From Nepenthes gracilis (taxonomy: Eukaryota > Streptophyta > Magnoliopsida > Caryophyllales > Nepenthaceae): 64,000 nt of DNA. Position numbers and translations under genes: made by a program. The notes beneath the pieces were generated by a model. The model did not search any database. It was given only the letters and a program-made list of their open reading frames with translations, and was not told where the DNA came from. Below, in pieces: positions 49,801 through 61,410 of the stretch. The stretch is taken from the NCBI GenBank assembly GCA_033239525.1, contig BSYO01000003.1, positions 24,135,716-24,199,715 of the forward strand. The letters run 5' to 3'. Position 1 is the first letter of the stretch. Every line of letters begins with the position of its first letter.

Positions 49801-51155
49801 CGTTCGAAGAGTTTAGAAATTGAATTATGGAATTCTAATGTTGTATTTTGATTTCGGATAGTAGTTAATATTATATTTTAAATTTTTAGATAGTAATTAG
49901 TATATATTCATTAATCAGAAAGTGGGTTGTAAGTTATGAGATGAAGGTTGGTTTATTAAGTATTAAGTGGATGCAATTAATTCTAATTATATTTGTATTG
50001 AGCATAACTCCTTACATAAAATTCAATGTTACAATTTAGTTAGTATCGGAGTCACAGAAATGGTAGCATATTTTGGATCATATATATAGTTAATATTATT
50101 TTATTTTTGATCAGTCAAGATATCAATATGAAGTTAATATTTACTGTTCATTAAATGGTTAATTAGATAACGATTAATATTGCATAATTGTTAAGTTCAG
50201 GATCGGGACGTCAAACATGACAATAATAGCATGAATGTTTAAAGTTTATTTTATTGAAAATATTAAAATTCCAAAATTATTAGCCATGCTGAGAAAAAAT
50301 ACTGAATCTATCACTATACACCGGAAACATATGTGTTTTCAATGCATGCCTGTGAGTTTAAATTTACTAAACTAATTTTATTTTATAAGATAAAAATCAG
50401 ATCTTATAATATCAATTAGTATTAAATATTTAAGATTTTTTTAAGACAAAGTACGTTCACTTTCTCACTCTTACAATGATATGATTAAAAAAATTTTCTA
50501 TTAAAGAAAATATAAGCAAGTGAGTGTAAATTTCTCTCTAAAAGTATATAAAAATTTCTTATTTAAAAAAATATTAATATTTTTTGATGTATGCTTTGAT
50601 TTTTATCTAGTCAAAACAAGTTATCTTCATGAGTCACGGGTAAAAATTATCTAAGAGATGGGAGTAAAGAGACCCGTGAATACAAATGAATAATCTCGGC
50701 ATTACGTCATTATGATAAAGTTTTCAAATTTTAATATTTTAAAACTTAAAATTTCTACTAAAAATTCTAAATCATTGTCATTGTGTTTATATTCATGATG
50801 CAAAAATTAGCATCAAATATATTACCCTTTGAGAGATGAAATTCAAAAATTATACTTGGGAGAGTTGCATTTATTGTTCTAAAATGATCTATTTGTTATC
50901 TTTAAAATTATATAATATAGTTAATAAATCCATAAAAATATAAATTATATTTTAAAAAAATTATTAAGTCTACTTTAATTTAAAATTTGAATCAAATTCA
51001 ACTTAATTTTTTAACTAAAAATCCGTACAAAATACTATAATACCATTAATTTAAAATTAAACCACCCACCTTCATAGATTGGCCAATTTCAAAAAATCAT
51101 TATTCTTAAAATATAAATTCAAATTTCTCATATGATATATTCATAAATATAATAT
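46831..51155. other. AT-rich intergenic DNA with one GC-rich patch
   Basis: 46900-47160 is conspicuously GC-rich in AT-rich surroundings and contains a 7 bp palindrome with a 7 bp loop (CAAACGA...TCGTTTG, 47098-47118) and a C9 run. The rest is very AT-rich without a credible frame. Confidence 0.45.
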
Positions 51156-51430
51156 TATTGTATCCTTATATCTGAGTTATTGTATGGATTATGGAGCCAC
51201 CTAATTTTTTGCATCGGGTCAAATTAAGTCGCAAGTTCAATCTCTATCTCTGATAATTTGGATCTTACGCAATACAACGAACATATAAGAGATCAAAAGA
51301 TTGATATGACTTACTCCTCGATTTATTTTCCAATATTCAATTCAAAAAATTTTCTTAACGAATAAAAAGATGCAAAGGTGTAAGAAAATGTGTGAATATA
51401 CGTACGTGGAAAAAGTCAAACCGGCCTCGA
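51156..51430 (-). repeat. Partial or diverged 3' LTR
   Basis: The stretch aligns with the start of 60007-60974 (shared ggagccac, ttggatc and gaataaaaagat words) up to about 51420, after which similarity fades. The LTR may run to a CCTCCATCA at 51676-51684, which would be a proper LTR end, but this is uncertain. Confidence 0.55.
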
Positions 51431-51645
51431 ATTGGCTGAGGCCGAGCGCCATTGTTCTGTGACCTGGGGAAGCGATACTCCAGGGCATCGATAGCTAAGC
51501 GACAGCGGCATCGTTGTATCAATTGAGGTGTCAGAGCACATTGATTGTGATAGGCTACGTCACGTCAGACGCCATAATGGAACCGGTGAAAAGATGTGTT
51601 GCTTCGTTACCTTTGAACGACATCGTTGCTGGCGGGGGCATTGGC

Positions 51646-52379
51646 TATTTAAGTGTTGACCCTCAACTATTTCCTCCATCACTTGTTGTCCACAAAAGTT
51701 TCAATCCCCTGGTTTGCCATCTTTCCCTCTGATTGATTTCTACTCTAGTCTATAAATGGTCAACGAGGGCTTTATTTACATTTTTGACCTGCTCGCGCTG
51801 CCAACCGGATCATCATCTTCTTCCTCTGAACCTAAGTCTTCGACCGAGGAGACAATCTCCAACGAGGAGACTTTAGCGGAGTCGGAGCAGAGGATCCACT
51901 GGGCGCAGTGATCACTGAGGAGGAGCACCATTTAGAGGCCTCTACTCTTGAACCTCCAGGGCTCATGGGGGCGCCCCTGGGTTTTGAGTCTATCAGATCT
52001 TTCCGAAAGGTATGTTCATCTCTTTGAGAGGTAGTATAAATTTATGCATGCATGTTTTGTAGATATAATCTCTAGTGGACCACTCTTTTTGTTTGACATC
52101 CGTGAAGGGTATCCTGCAGGTGGAGGAGACTTCTCGGGGCGGATGGACAAGTTGGAGCACCAAATTGATGCTATCACTGTAGAGGCACGGTTGGGCTTGG
52201 AGCGGGTCAGCCATCTCACCCAAGCTCTATTCGAGTCCGAGGCGAGATCCCAAGGGCTCACCGAGGCCCACGCCCAGGCCCTAGATCGGATCGCCTCATT
52301 TGAGGACAAGTTTTGGAGGCTCGGAGGGAGTTTGTGGACCTTTGGGCGCGAGCATGCCCAACCTAGTGGTGAACTCTAA
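51646..52379 (+). pseudogene. Accessory-gene fragment with coiled coil and its own TATA-like box
   Basis: A TATTTAAG box (51646-51653) precedes a start at 51756, which opens a short frame with a Ser run and acidic tail ending near 51909. A GT...AG intron is possible at about 52010-52132. The frame at 52044-52379 then encodes a heptad-like helix (MDKLEHQIDAITVEARLGL, then LFESEARSQGLTEAHAQAL). It resembles the C-terminal half of accessory ORFs in the other elements, without their N-terminal domain. Its relation to the more complete gene at 52984 is unclear. Confidence 0.4.
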
Positions 52380-52880
52380 CCGTAGGCATAAATAGGATCC
52401 TCTTTTGCCTTCTTGTACTTTGAGGCCGATAGTTGCCTTCGAATGCATAATCCAAATTTTTCAATGAAACATGATAAAAGCGTTTTGATTACTTTTACAT
52501 GTTGTATGTGATTCGGATGTTCAGCGTTTATCTCTACTTCTTGTCGATTGCCAAATGGAGTTAGATGGACCTCTAGTGGCCCGCTCTTCTGGTAGTCCAA
52601 ACTCGCGGCAGTCTGTCGCGAACATTGGGTCAGGACGAGGGCTGGTCGGATTTGCCTCGAGCCTTCCAGGTTAGTGTGCCGCCAATTTGCCACTTTAAAA
52701 GACAAGGGCGTCGTGGTCTTGGAAACCGTGCATTATTTTACCAACTATTGTCCCAAGTTTGTTAGACTAGCATTATTGATGACGTTTGATTGACATATTG
52801 GGGCACCACCATGGTGCGGCACGTGTCATGGTCATTATGGGGTATGCCACCTCGACTCCCCCACACAAGTCGTTTTGGTC
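52380..52880. other. Non-coding spacer inside the accessory region
   Basis: About 500 bp without a readable frame. A phrase like acctctagtggcccgctc near 52569 echoes atctctagtggaccactc near 52068, suggesting that part of the accessory region was duplicated. Confidence 0.4.
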
Positions 52881-52892
52881 CAAGCGGAGGTT

Positions 52893-52900
52893 TATTTAAA
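52893..52900 (+). promoter_or_regulatory. TATA-like box of the accessory gene
   Basis: TATTTAAA lies about 85 bp before the start codon at 52984, in a position equivalent to the TATA boxes of the accessory genes at 2855, 8492 and 37593. Confidence 0.4.
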
Positions 52901-52983
52901 CCATAGGCCTTTGCCAATTCCTGCACAATTTCTTCTCGATCTAAGCCACTTTGTTTATGTGATCTCATTTTGTTTCCTCATTC

Positions 52984-53990
52984 ATGGCTCTCAAGGAGGT
53001 TGACAGTATTTGGTTTGTTTTCACCGCCCAAGATGTTGTGTCCCTGTTTGCATGGTTTAACATCCCAATCACCACGAAGTTTTGGGTGCTAAGCATGGAC
53101 GATAAAGCATGTTGCCTGCCAGAGTGTACATCACGATCTTCGAGTCCCATCTGAAGGGGGACTACATCACGAGTTGTAAGAGATTTTGATGGGTCTGGGC
53201 ATTCTGATTGCAATGCTTCAGCCCAACATTGTCTGGTACCTGGTCTATATGTACATCTTCACCTGTCATTATGATCACAAATTCAGCCTCAAGTTGGTGA
53301 AGGCAGTCTTCCTCTTTAACCAAGGCGCGGACTAGATTTTGATGTCCCCGCGCTTGAAGTTCTACTTCCTAGAGTTGCTGAGGAGGTTGGGCACGTTTCT
53401 AGAGTTGCTGAGGAGGTTGGGCGTGTTGCTAGAGTTGCTGAGGAGTGTGCTAAGGAGGTTGGGCACGTTGCTAGAGTTGCTGAGGAGTGTGCCGAGGAGG
53501 TCACTAAGGAGCCTCACTCCGAGCCTCCTAAGCCAATTAGTCTTGAGCTCGGGGGATGCTACGCGGCATCTCATTCGTGTCCCGTGAAGCCGAGGCCTTG
53601 GTACAAAGCCCACATTATCCGTAGAGGCCAACTCTAGCATATTTCCACCTTCTTATTTCTCTTCTTTACATCCCTTGTCACCTCAACTAACTGATTTTCC
53701 ACTTGAAGCTACAGGAGAGGGTCCATCAACAGGCTGCCTTCATTGACTGTGTAGCCAAGACCCACGTCAACTCAGAGGAGTTCAAAGCTATGGCGGAGTG
53801 GGCATCCCCAGTCTAAATGCGAATTGTTTGAGGCTCGGGTGAAGATTTCCTCCCTCAAGGATTCCTTGCACGAGTTGAAGTGGGATTGCGCTTGCCTTCA
53901 GGATGAGAGCCATTGGCTCGTGGGTGAGCTCAAGACCTCTCTTAGCCGAGTTGAGATCCGGCGGGCTATGGAGCGTAGGTTCTGAATATC
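52984..53990 (+). pseudogene. Antisense accessory ORF (putative gypsy-type transposon protein)
   Basis: The start reads MALKEVDSIW (52984). Later pieces in shifting frames include VYITIFESHLKGDYI (about 53124-53168), the signature also seen as VYETHFKGDL and VYKVHLKGGL in the other accessory genes, and VKAVFLFNQG (about 53298-53325). The middle holds an in-frame tandem repeat (53369-53504). A Leu/Glu-rich helix end (VGELKTSLSRVEIRRAMERRF) finishes at about 53985. Frameshifts separate these parts. It lies antisense to the host element. Confidence 0.65.
53369..53504 (+). repeat. In-frame tandem repeat in the accessory gene
   Basis: Two 30 bp units (53369-53398 and 53399-53428) and two longer units starting at 53429 and 53471 (42 bp and partial) all begin ctagagttgctgaggag. 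Read in the frame V-A-R-V-A-E-E they encode 10- or 14-residue helical repeats. Unit lengths are multiples of three, so the frame is kept. Confidence 0.7.
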
Positions 53991-54890
53991 CTACCGAGGA
54001 TCCCTTTCACTTTTGATGTTCCATCCGAATGGCGCAAGTGCTTTGATTAGATTTGTTACATTGAATGATCCATATTTGGGCCTCATCCGATGAGTCATTT
54101 TCCATGGACAATAGGCCGATTTTGTATTTTTCTTGGGCAAATGGCCCACGCATTTCTTTAATTAGAAATCCACTTTTGAGGTGTCATGCTCATGCTTGCA
54201 TTCGAGGCCAATTCTTTTTTGTTTTGCCGTTAAGCATTATCACTATCTTCGAAGGCTTATTTTGGACATGTCACCTCCATGCTTGCTTCTCTTTGGGGGA
54301 ATGTCACAACACTTTGATTACCTATTTCCCATAGATGGGACGCCATTACACGTTTGTGCCTTACTAGGGTCTTTCCATGGTCAACATGTAATCGTAATTT
54401 TCTACAAGCGATCATCGGTGCGGCCTTGTGACATCATAATCATGTGTGTCCGGTCCTTGAGTCTTCGACTGATGGTGCTCTCTCCTTTGGGAGGAGGTAG
54501 CCGCATGTATACTATAAGCGCCCCCTAAGTTTTCAATGGCCACTTGATGGGGTAGTTCGATTCTATGGCCATGAGTCCTACCATGGTGTTGGGCTTCACT
54601 GCACTTGAGGTTCTTTGATATTACATCCTGCAGATGGGACCGAGGTTCAATATTTGACCACATATTGGCCGCTCGATAATAGGACTAAGGTTTTTGGACC
54701 GTTAGTAGGTCAACCTATGAGTGAACGAAAGTTCATCCGACTTAGGGGCAATCTAAAGCGTTTGATTTTATGAGACAACAAACAATCATTTATATGGACA
54801 ATTAAATATGAATAAACAATTATTTTATTAATGAGAATATAGTATATGTTACAAGCATTCCTAATGATGCATACTAACCTTATCTGGGCT
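53991..54890. other. Non-coding spacer between accessory gene and integrase
   Basis: About 900 bp without recognised protein. Open frames at 54065-54528 (+) have no motif and fall between two convergent transposon genes. Confidence 0.5.
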
Positions 54891-55940
54891 CAGCTGAGGC
54901 TCATTGGTTGTACCTTTTAAGGTGGGAGGTGCTCCAAGTCCTTGGAATCAACTTCCCATCCTGGGTGCGTAACATACACGCATCACTTTGGATGATGGCT
55001 GAGATAAGGAACGGTCTTTCCCAGTTGAGGGAGAGCTTGTTCCTGTTAGTAATTTTGCCTATTACTTCTATACTCGACAAAACTGGATCCTCCACTTCAA
55101 ACTATCGGGTTTTCACCTTTTTGTTATAATATCGTGCAATCCGCTACTGGTAGGCTGCCTTCTGTAGACATGCTGCCTCTCGAGCGTCTTCGAGCAAGTG
55201 TAGATACTTCCTGAGCCTTTGAGAGTTATTGAATCGGGGTCAACATATTCGACCTGAAGGCATGGGAGTTCGACTTCTATTGGAATAACTGCTTCAATCT
55301 TATAACATAGGTTGAAGAGCGTTTCCTGAATCAACTCCCTCGAGGTCATCCTGTGTGATTACAGGATAGAAGGCAGCTCGTTTGTCCAGGAGCTCTCAGC
55401 ATATTCTAACTTCGTCTTTAGCCCATATAATTTCGTACGGTTCGTCACTTCCACTTGCGAAATAGCTTGGAGGTAGGCGACGGAAGTATAAACCAACGTT
55501 ATCCGTAAACTTGCACAATACCAAATGAATCGCTTGTCGGTGAATTGGATTCCATTATCGGTCACTATGACATCAGGAACTCCAAACCTACATACGATAC
55601 TCTGGCGAACAAACTCCGTTGCATTTTGTTTGGCAATTTGTACCAATGGGGACACTTCGACCCACTTAGTGAAATGGTCTATACCCACTATGTCGAGCTT
55701 CCTCTACTCGGGTGCTACGGGTTGAAGGCCGAATATGTCAAGCCCTCACTATGTGACTGGCCAAGGTGATTGTAAGACATTGACCTCCATATTTGGCTGA
55801 TGAGTCATTTTCCATGGATATGGCAATTCATGCATTTCTTCATGAAATCCATGGCGTCACCCTTCATCGAGGCCAATAGAAGCATTAGCACATGATCTTA
55901 AAAGCTAGACTCTTGCCTCTGACTTGTTACCTGTAGATGT
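54891..55940 (-). pseudogene. Integrase remnant
   Basis: The core frame at 55359-55688 reads MGIDHFTKWVEVSPL (first Asp), VTDNGIQFTDKRF (second Asp) and ISQVEVTNR (Glu kept). So, unlike in the element at 29008, the catalytic triad is intact here. Further C-terminal frames follow at 55113-55349 (KIEAVIPIEVELP) and 54901-55095 (WERPFLISAII, PRTWSTSHLKRYNQ). Stops separate the pieces, and the zinc-binding N-terminus is poorly preserved. Confidence 0.75.
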
Positions 55941-56219
55941 CAAGGTGCACCTCACCCAACATTTAATCAATCTTTTCTGGCGTGAGACACCTCATGTAAG
56001 TGGTTGAGTACCCTCAGCGGTATAGCCTCCCATCCATGATAGTGTACTAGCCTACTATCTTCTTCATGCGCTTAGCCTCTTCTGGACTCTCCGACAAGAT
56101 GCTTATCAAGTTCCTCCCCGTATGGGGTATTTCGCATCTTCCTCGCTGGACTTCAGCTCACGGGTTAAATGACTAGGATTTCTCGCGTGTCTCCAGCGTG
56201 CGGCGAGGTTCCGATTACT

Positions 56220-56480
56220 CAATGTTGCAAGTGGTTCGGGACCTCTTCTAACAAAAAGTTGAACGGCAACTTTGTCGATCTTCAAGCCCTTCGCTGCAAG
56301 GAACTGAGGAGGGTTCGACTCCTCGAAATTCCCCAGGACCTAGTTGATGATCAACTTGGAGTCGTTGTAGATAATCATGGATCTGGCTGAGCACTCCTTT
56401 GCTAGACAGAGTCAAGCGAGTGGCTCCTTGTACTCGACAATGTTGTTGGTGGCTGGAAATCCAAACGTTAATGAATAGCT
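56220..56480 (-). pseudogene. Archaeal-type second RNase H (aRNH) remnant
   Basis: Read on the - strand, ATNNIVEYKEPLA and IYNDSKLIINQVLGNF match the aRNH at 33430-33860 (VTEYEALL and VYNDSELVINQV). This supports Tat-lineage assignment. One stop lies between the two blocks. Confidence 0.65.
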
Positions 56481-56499
56481 TATCTCCAACCGGTCCAGA

Positions 56500-57731
56500 G
56501 TCCTCAAAACAACGTTGTTTCGCGATCTATGTCGATGACCCATCCATGCAAGAACCAAGTTAGAATCACCTTTGGCATCTTCTCAAGGGCTTTGAAATGA
56601 GGGTTTGAATAAAGTGATAGCCCTGTACCATGGTTTCATGGAACTTCATCGACAACCCATTTGACCAATCGATGATCCAGCTTTGAAAGATCCCTTTTTG
56701 AGTTTAATCTTATACCTCATTGCATCTTCCGGTAGAGTAGATAAGCTTAAAGCAATCCTTGAGGATAGCTTTTATCTTCTCAAAGTTTACCTTGATTTTC
56801 ATAAATGTCGAGATGATAAAATCCAAGAAGATTAGGAGAGGTGGGTTGGAGAGGTACTCTTGAGTTCTCAAAAAGTTGTTTCACACTCACCGAATGCGAT
56901 CACCTTGGTCCCCCTCAACACTTTGAATTTAGTTTCATCTTTCACCATGAATCATAGAGCGATTAGCCTTTTTGGTGAGCTTTTGACCTTATTCACTTGT
57001 CCGAGACAAACTCATCATTGGGATGGCTTTATCTTTTGGGTTTAGCATATTATCCATATACACCTCCATCTTTTCTAACATCACACCGAATGGATTCATC
57101 TAGTGGTTTCTCAACATCTTGCCAACAAGCCGCTAGGTCGTTGTGGCTTTACGTTTGATATTTTGATATTCTTCACACCGAAAGGTATGACCTTGTAGTA
57201 AAATGTGCCCTGGTTGGTCATAAAAGAAGTGTGCTTTTCATCTTTTGGACTCTTCCTGATTTGGTTGCACCCAAGTAGATATCCATGAAGCTAAGCAACT
57301 CATAACCAAACATAGAGTCCATCAGAAGTCGATCCTCAGCAATAGGAAGTTGTCATTGGGGCATGCATTGTTCACATTCATGAAATCGATACACATCTGC
57401 CATTTTATTATTTTTTTACGAGGATGATATTTGACAAATAATGGATATTGAGATTCCTTGGTAACCCTCAATCGTGCGCTTTCTTCACTTCCTCGCGAAT
57501 GGCAATCAATTTCTCGACTGAGTGGTTCCTGTACTTTTGTTCGATGGATTTGTAATCGGGATGGAGTCCCAACTTGTAGTCCATTGTTTCGGTCAATATC
57601 CATAACATGTTAGCAAGAGTCCACGCAAAAATGTCAAAATTCTGTATAAGAAAAGTTATGAGCTGGTCACGAAGGGGACCCAATAGGGAGTTCCTGATTT
57701 GCATGCACTTATCTAGGTCGTTTGGGTCCAA
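56500..57731 (-). pseudogene. Reverse transcriptase and first RNase H remnant
   Basis: The frame 57468-57731 has NFDIFAWTLANMLWI and IAIREEVKKAH, the lead-in to reverse transcriptase. The next frame (57322-57603) has WQMCIDFMNVNNACPNDNF. Near 57040-57080 the catalytic box reads YMDN where YVDD is expected, changing the second aspartate. The following RNase H region is too broken to outline. Confidence 0.7.
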
Positions 57732-57959
57732 AGGGACTTGGTTGATTCACTCACTCAATTGGGCATGTAGTAAGGTGGTCTCGTTATGGAAGTCAAGGTC
57801 TTTGATCGGCTGGTTGAGGGTCGCCGAAGCGGTCCGGAACATGTAACATATCTTGCCAATTATCTGGTCTCCTAGGACCTCTCTAAGGCCGCACGGTGTC
57901 AAAAACTTTATCTTTAGGTAAGGGATTGACTTAATTGTCTAGAAGGTGGTCAAGAAGGG

Positions 57960-58487
57960 TCACCCTAGGATGGCGTTGTAGATCGAAGGAAGATCCACTA
58001 CTAGGAATGTGAACATCTTAGAGGCCATCCTAGGGTAAGCCCCCTGTGTCACCTCCAATTGGACAATGCATTGGACGGGTATTGGCTTATTGTCCATGCC
58101 GTACAAGGATTCCTCAATAGGTTTTATCAAACTCTTTTTCAATCCAAGATTGAAGAAAGTATTGTGGTAGAGAAAATTTTGAATGCTTCAATTATCAATA
58201 AATATTCGTTTTAGTTGGTAATCTAACATACCGTCCAAAATAAGTGCCGATACAATTAGAGGGTCAGAGTAAGGGGTTATTACATGAGCCATATTATCGT
58301 CACTAAAACTAAAGACATCATTTCTAACCCATACCATTGGCTTTTTATGGCTAGAAGCTATTTTCGAACAATCAAGGGTGTTGCCTTTGGTTTGCTTAGT
58401 TGTCACAATATTAATGACCCTAACTACAATTAGGTTCCTCGGCTGCTCTTGTCCATCTCCATCTGCTCTCTTGGGGGCTTTCTCCAA
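57960..58487 (-). pseudogene. Aspartic protease remnant with stop in active site
   Basis: VFSFSDDNMAHVITPYSDPL, then LKRIFIDN followed directly by a stop codon at 58185-58187 in place of the glycine of the DNGS active site. The frame resumes with SLYGMDNKPIPVQC and VVDLPSIYNAILG (57960-58142). Confidence 0.7.
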
Positions 58488-59800
58488 ATTCTACAGGAAC
58501 CTGCTAAAGTGCCATTTGCGGATCGGGTCTTCAATCATCTTCTATAGCGTCCGGCAATCTTCAGTACTATGATTTGAAGATTAATGAAAGTGGTGGTACT
58601 TTGACTGATCTTTTCCCTCTGTGTTCTTCAGCGTGTTTGGCCATTTAAATAACTTTTTATCATAAATCTATATTAGGATGTTGGTGTGAGTGTCGTTTAA
58701 AAGAGTCAGGTTATGGGGCCTAAACTCTTTCTGGATACCAGGTTCTGCCTGCGGTTGCTTCTAGGGCCCCTGAAAGCGATTATCGTTTCCACACCTCTTC
58801 TCATTCATTGGTGCCTCCGGGGGTCGGTCATGGTGCTCCGACCATTTTACTTCATTGGCCTCCTCTACCACTATGTAGGTATGGGCGATGGTCTCAACCT
58901 TTCAAAATGTTTAAGGGTTCTAATGAGCCAGTTGCTTGAAGAAGTCGCCTAACTTCATAGAGCTTTACTTCTCTGGTGAGCTAGGATATCTGTTGGACCT
59001 CGGCAGTGAATCAAGTTAGGAAGTGCTTCAAGCTTTTGTCTAGCTTCTGTTGGGGGCGAACGAGGGACCACGATTGCTTCACCTCCCTTCTGTTGGAAGC
59101 AAACTAAGACAGGAAGTAGTCGACGAGTATCTCAAATGACCAAATGGAGTTCAGCTATAAGTTGTAGAACTAGGTGCGAGCATCTCTTTTGAGGGTTAAT
59201 GGAAAGCAATGACATATGGCAAGTTTGCCCAAGCCCTAAAAGCTCTGAAAAGTGCAGAAGTGGTCCATCGGGTTGGAAACCCGTTCGTAAGGTTCTAGGG
59301 TTGACATCTTGAGCTTGTGGGAGAGTGGTTGCGTCTGGATCTCCATCATGAATGGGGATCTCCTTAGATCCATGGAGCGTCTGCCAAGGTCTCCCCTAAA
59401 CACATGCTACTAGATCTTCTCCACTCTCTCCTTCATCCGAAGGGAGGATGCAATTCTCTTGACATTGAAAAGGTTCTCAATTCCAAATCGTTAGAAGAGG
59501 GATGCGGGTCTTGACGACCGCCATCCCGTGATGGTAGTGTACTGCAAGAGGGTTCTCCTTGGCTCGAGGGCCTTCTTCCGTCGCTCTGAGCTGTCCCTTT
59601 GGGCCCCGTGACTAAGTCATCCCTCTAGTGATGTCCGGGCCCTACTACATGAGGCCGCGTGGGCCTCGACATCATTGAGCCATGGGGTCTTCTCAGCCTG
59701 GTACCTCTTCACCTGGTTCTTTCACTTCGAGGTCGAAGCTTGTGTGATGGGGATTGAGCCCCCTCCTGCTACTCATCCAGACGCGCATTGATCGGTTGGA
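58450..59800 (-). pseudogene. gag remnant
   Basis: The C-terminal gag signature (YHHFH, then STEDCRTL and KKMIEDPIRKWHFSRF) is readable at about 58620-58490 on -. The N-terminal capsid region is spread over 58700-59800 in broken frames. A start codon could not be assigned. Confidence 0.55.
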
Positions 59801-59987
59801 GTATCTTGAACACATCCCCCATTTGGATAGTAAGTATGCGCATGTCAGGTTTTTGCCGTTCACCTGTATGGCTACCCACTAAGGGGTCATTGCCTTAGGT
59901 GACAGTATCCCTAACTGGTATACTGGCTTGTACCCTAGTGTTGATGATGTTCTGTTTGTAAGTGTAGCGGTTAGACTTTCAAGTCGT

Positions 59988-60006
59988 TTTTCATAGACGA
60001 CGTCAA
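59988..60006 (-). other. Decayed primer binding site
   Basis: On the - strand TTGACGTCGTCTATGAAAA follows the LTR end (...CACATCA). It corresponds to TTGGCGCCGTCTGTGGGAA at 4917. Confidence 0.6.
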
Positions 60007-60974
60007 TGATGTGTCCTATGGATTCGAATTATTGTACAGATTAGGGAGCCACTTAATCTTCCGTGTCAAATCAAATTGAGGTAGGTTTGATCTATATCTT
60101 TCATAATTTGGATCCTGTATAATATAACGAATAAATCAGAGGTCAGAAGATTGGTATAACTCATTCCCTAATTTATCCTCCGATGGTTAAGTTAGAAAGT
60201 TTTTTCAACGGATAAAAAGATATGATGGTATAAGAGAATGTATGAATGCACGTATGTGGGGAAGGTGGGTAGTATCAAAAGACTTGGCTCCGATAGTGCC
60301 CTCGATGGGAAGTGTCTTAGTGAATAACGGAGAGCTAGGCTCCGGTGCTCTTTGTTAGGATTGTATTTTGCGTTGCCTCTTGAGACTTTTTTCTCTTGGG
60401 TTCTTTCTAGATTGTCTCCTCCCTTTCTCCAGCGGTAAATAAGGGATATTTGTAGAGGATGGCCCGGCGTGGTTTTGGCACCAAAGTTTGGACAGCTATC
60501 GCATTGGGATTTGTAAGTGGTTAGTCGTTGACCAAATCCACTAGTGTCAACTATTGTTTTGCAATGGTGGTGTGACCTTGGGTAGTCCTTGTTGACATTT
60601 GCCAAATTGTTTCGACGGGTGATTCCTCTAGCAATGCTAGCAATGGCACTGGTGGCATCCTTATTGCTACGAGCAAGCAAATATGGCCATCCCCTCTAAA
60701 CATTGACCTCGACCATCAATGGTAGGCGCCTGTTGTGTTGGTGCCCTCTACGGTGGCTAGACTATTGCCGCTAAGCTAGAGAGTTCTATTGTTGTGATTT
60801 GTTGTGCCGTAGGGTGTTGCTTGTTGGGTTTGGTCAGTCTCTATTTCCGTTGTCCCATTATGTGTTGACTGTGATTAGACCTGTCACATGACCTTTTGGG
60901 TTTCAATCTTCACGGGGCTTTATTAACGGATGGGCTTGATTATGGATCGACTTATAGTATTACAGTGCCCATCA
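60007..60974 (-). repeat. 5' LTR
   Basis: On the + strand it starts TGATGTGTCCTATG and ends ACAGTGCCCATCA, proper inverted LTR ends. The start aligns with the solo LTRs at 26626 and 61411. It is followed on the - strand by the primer binding site. Length is 968 bp. Confidence 0.75.
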
Positions 60975-61410
60975 CTCTGATGCGGACCTATCGAATATAT
61001 TCATACATATAATATATTCATAAAAATATTATTTTTTAGATTTTATAATTATTATAAAAATAAAAAATAAGTTAGTTTTGTAATATATATATGTATTTAT
61101 TTATATTTATATTTATATTTATTTATCATGTTCATGACATTAGAAGCATTCATATAAATAACTATTTTTTTGTAAAAATCTATAAAGTTTCAACTTTAAA
61201 TATATTTGATCCATGATAACTATATTAATTATAAATATATTTATTATTATAAAAATAAATAAAATAATTATACTTTTATATTTAATAAATATTATTTATA
61301 TATTTTATAGCTCCCGCATTTACATTGAAATTTATCAACTATACAACTAAGGGTTATTATTACTATAGGCTTATCTGTTACATAATGTTAAAATTTTCTC
61401 TTAAAAATAG
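60975..61410. other. AT-rich spacer between two LTRs
   Basis: AT-rich sequence without features. A phrase here (atatattcatacatataat, about 60997) resembles one left of the element (atatattcataaatataat, about 51136), which may be chance in such AT-rich DNA. Confidence 0.4.

Larger units (their letters stand above)
51156..60974 (-). mobile_element. Second long decayed Tat-type Ty3/Gypsy retrotransposon
   Basis: Reading the - strand: LTR (60974-60007), decayed primer binding site (60006-59988), gag, protease, reverse transcriptase, RNase H, aRNH and integrase down to about 54900. An accessory gene region then lies on the + strand (about 51640-53990), and a diverged partial LTR at 51156 ends the element. 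Gene order and antisense accessory gene are as in 29008-38648. Stops occur in every domain. No target duplication was found, and the left LTR aligns with the right one only for about 270 bp, so the left end is rearranged or belongs to a related element. Confidence 0.75.

Noticed and set aside
54065..54528. Overlapping + strand frames between accessory gene and integrase
   Set aside because: They lie in the spacer of a decayed retrotransposon and match nothing recognisable.
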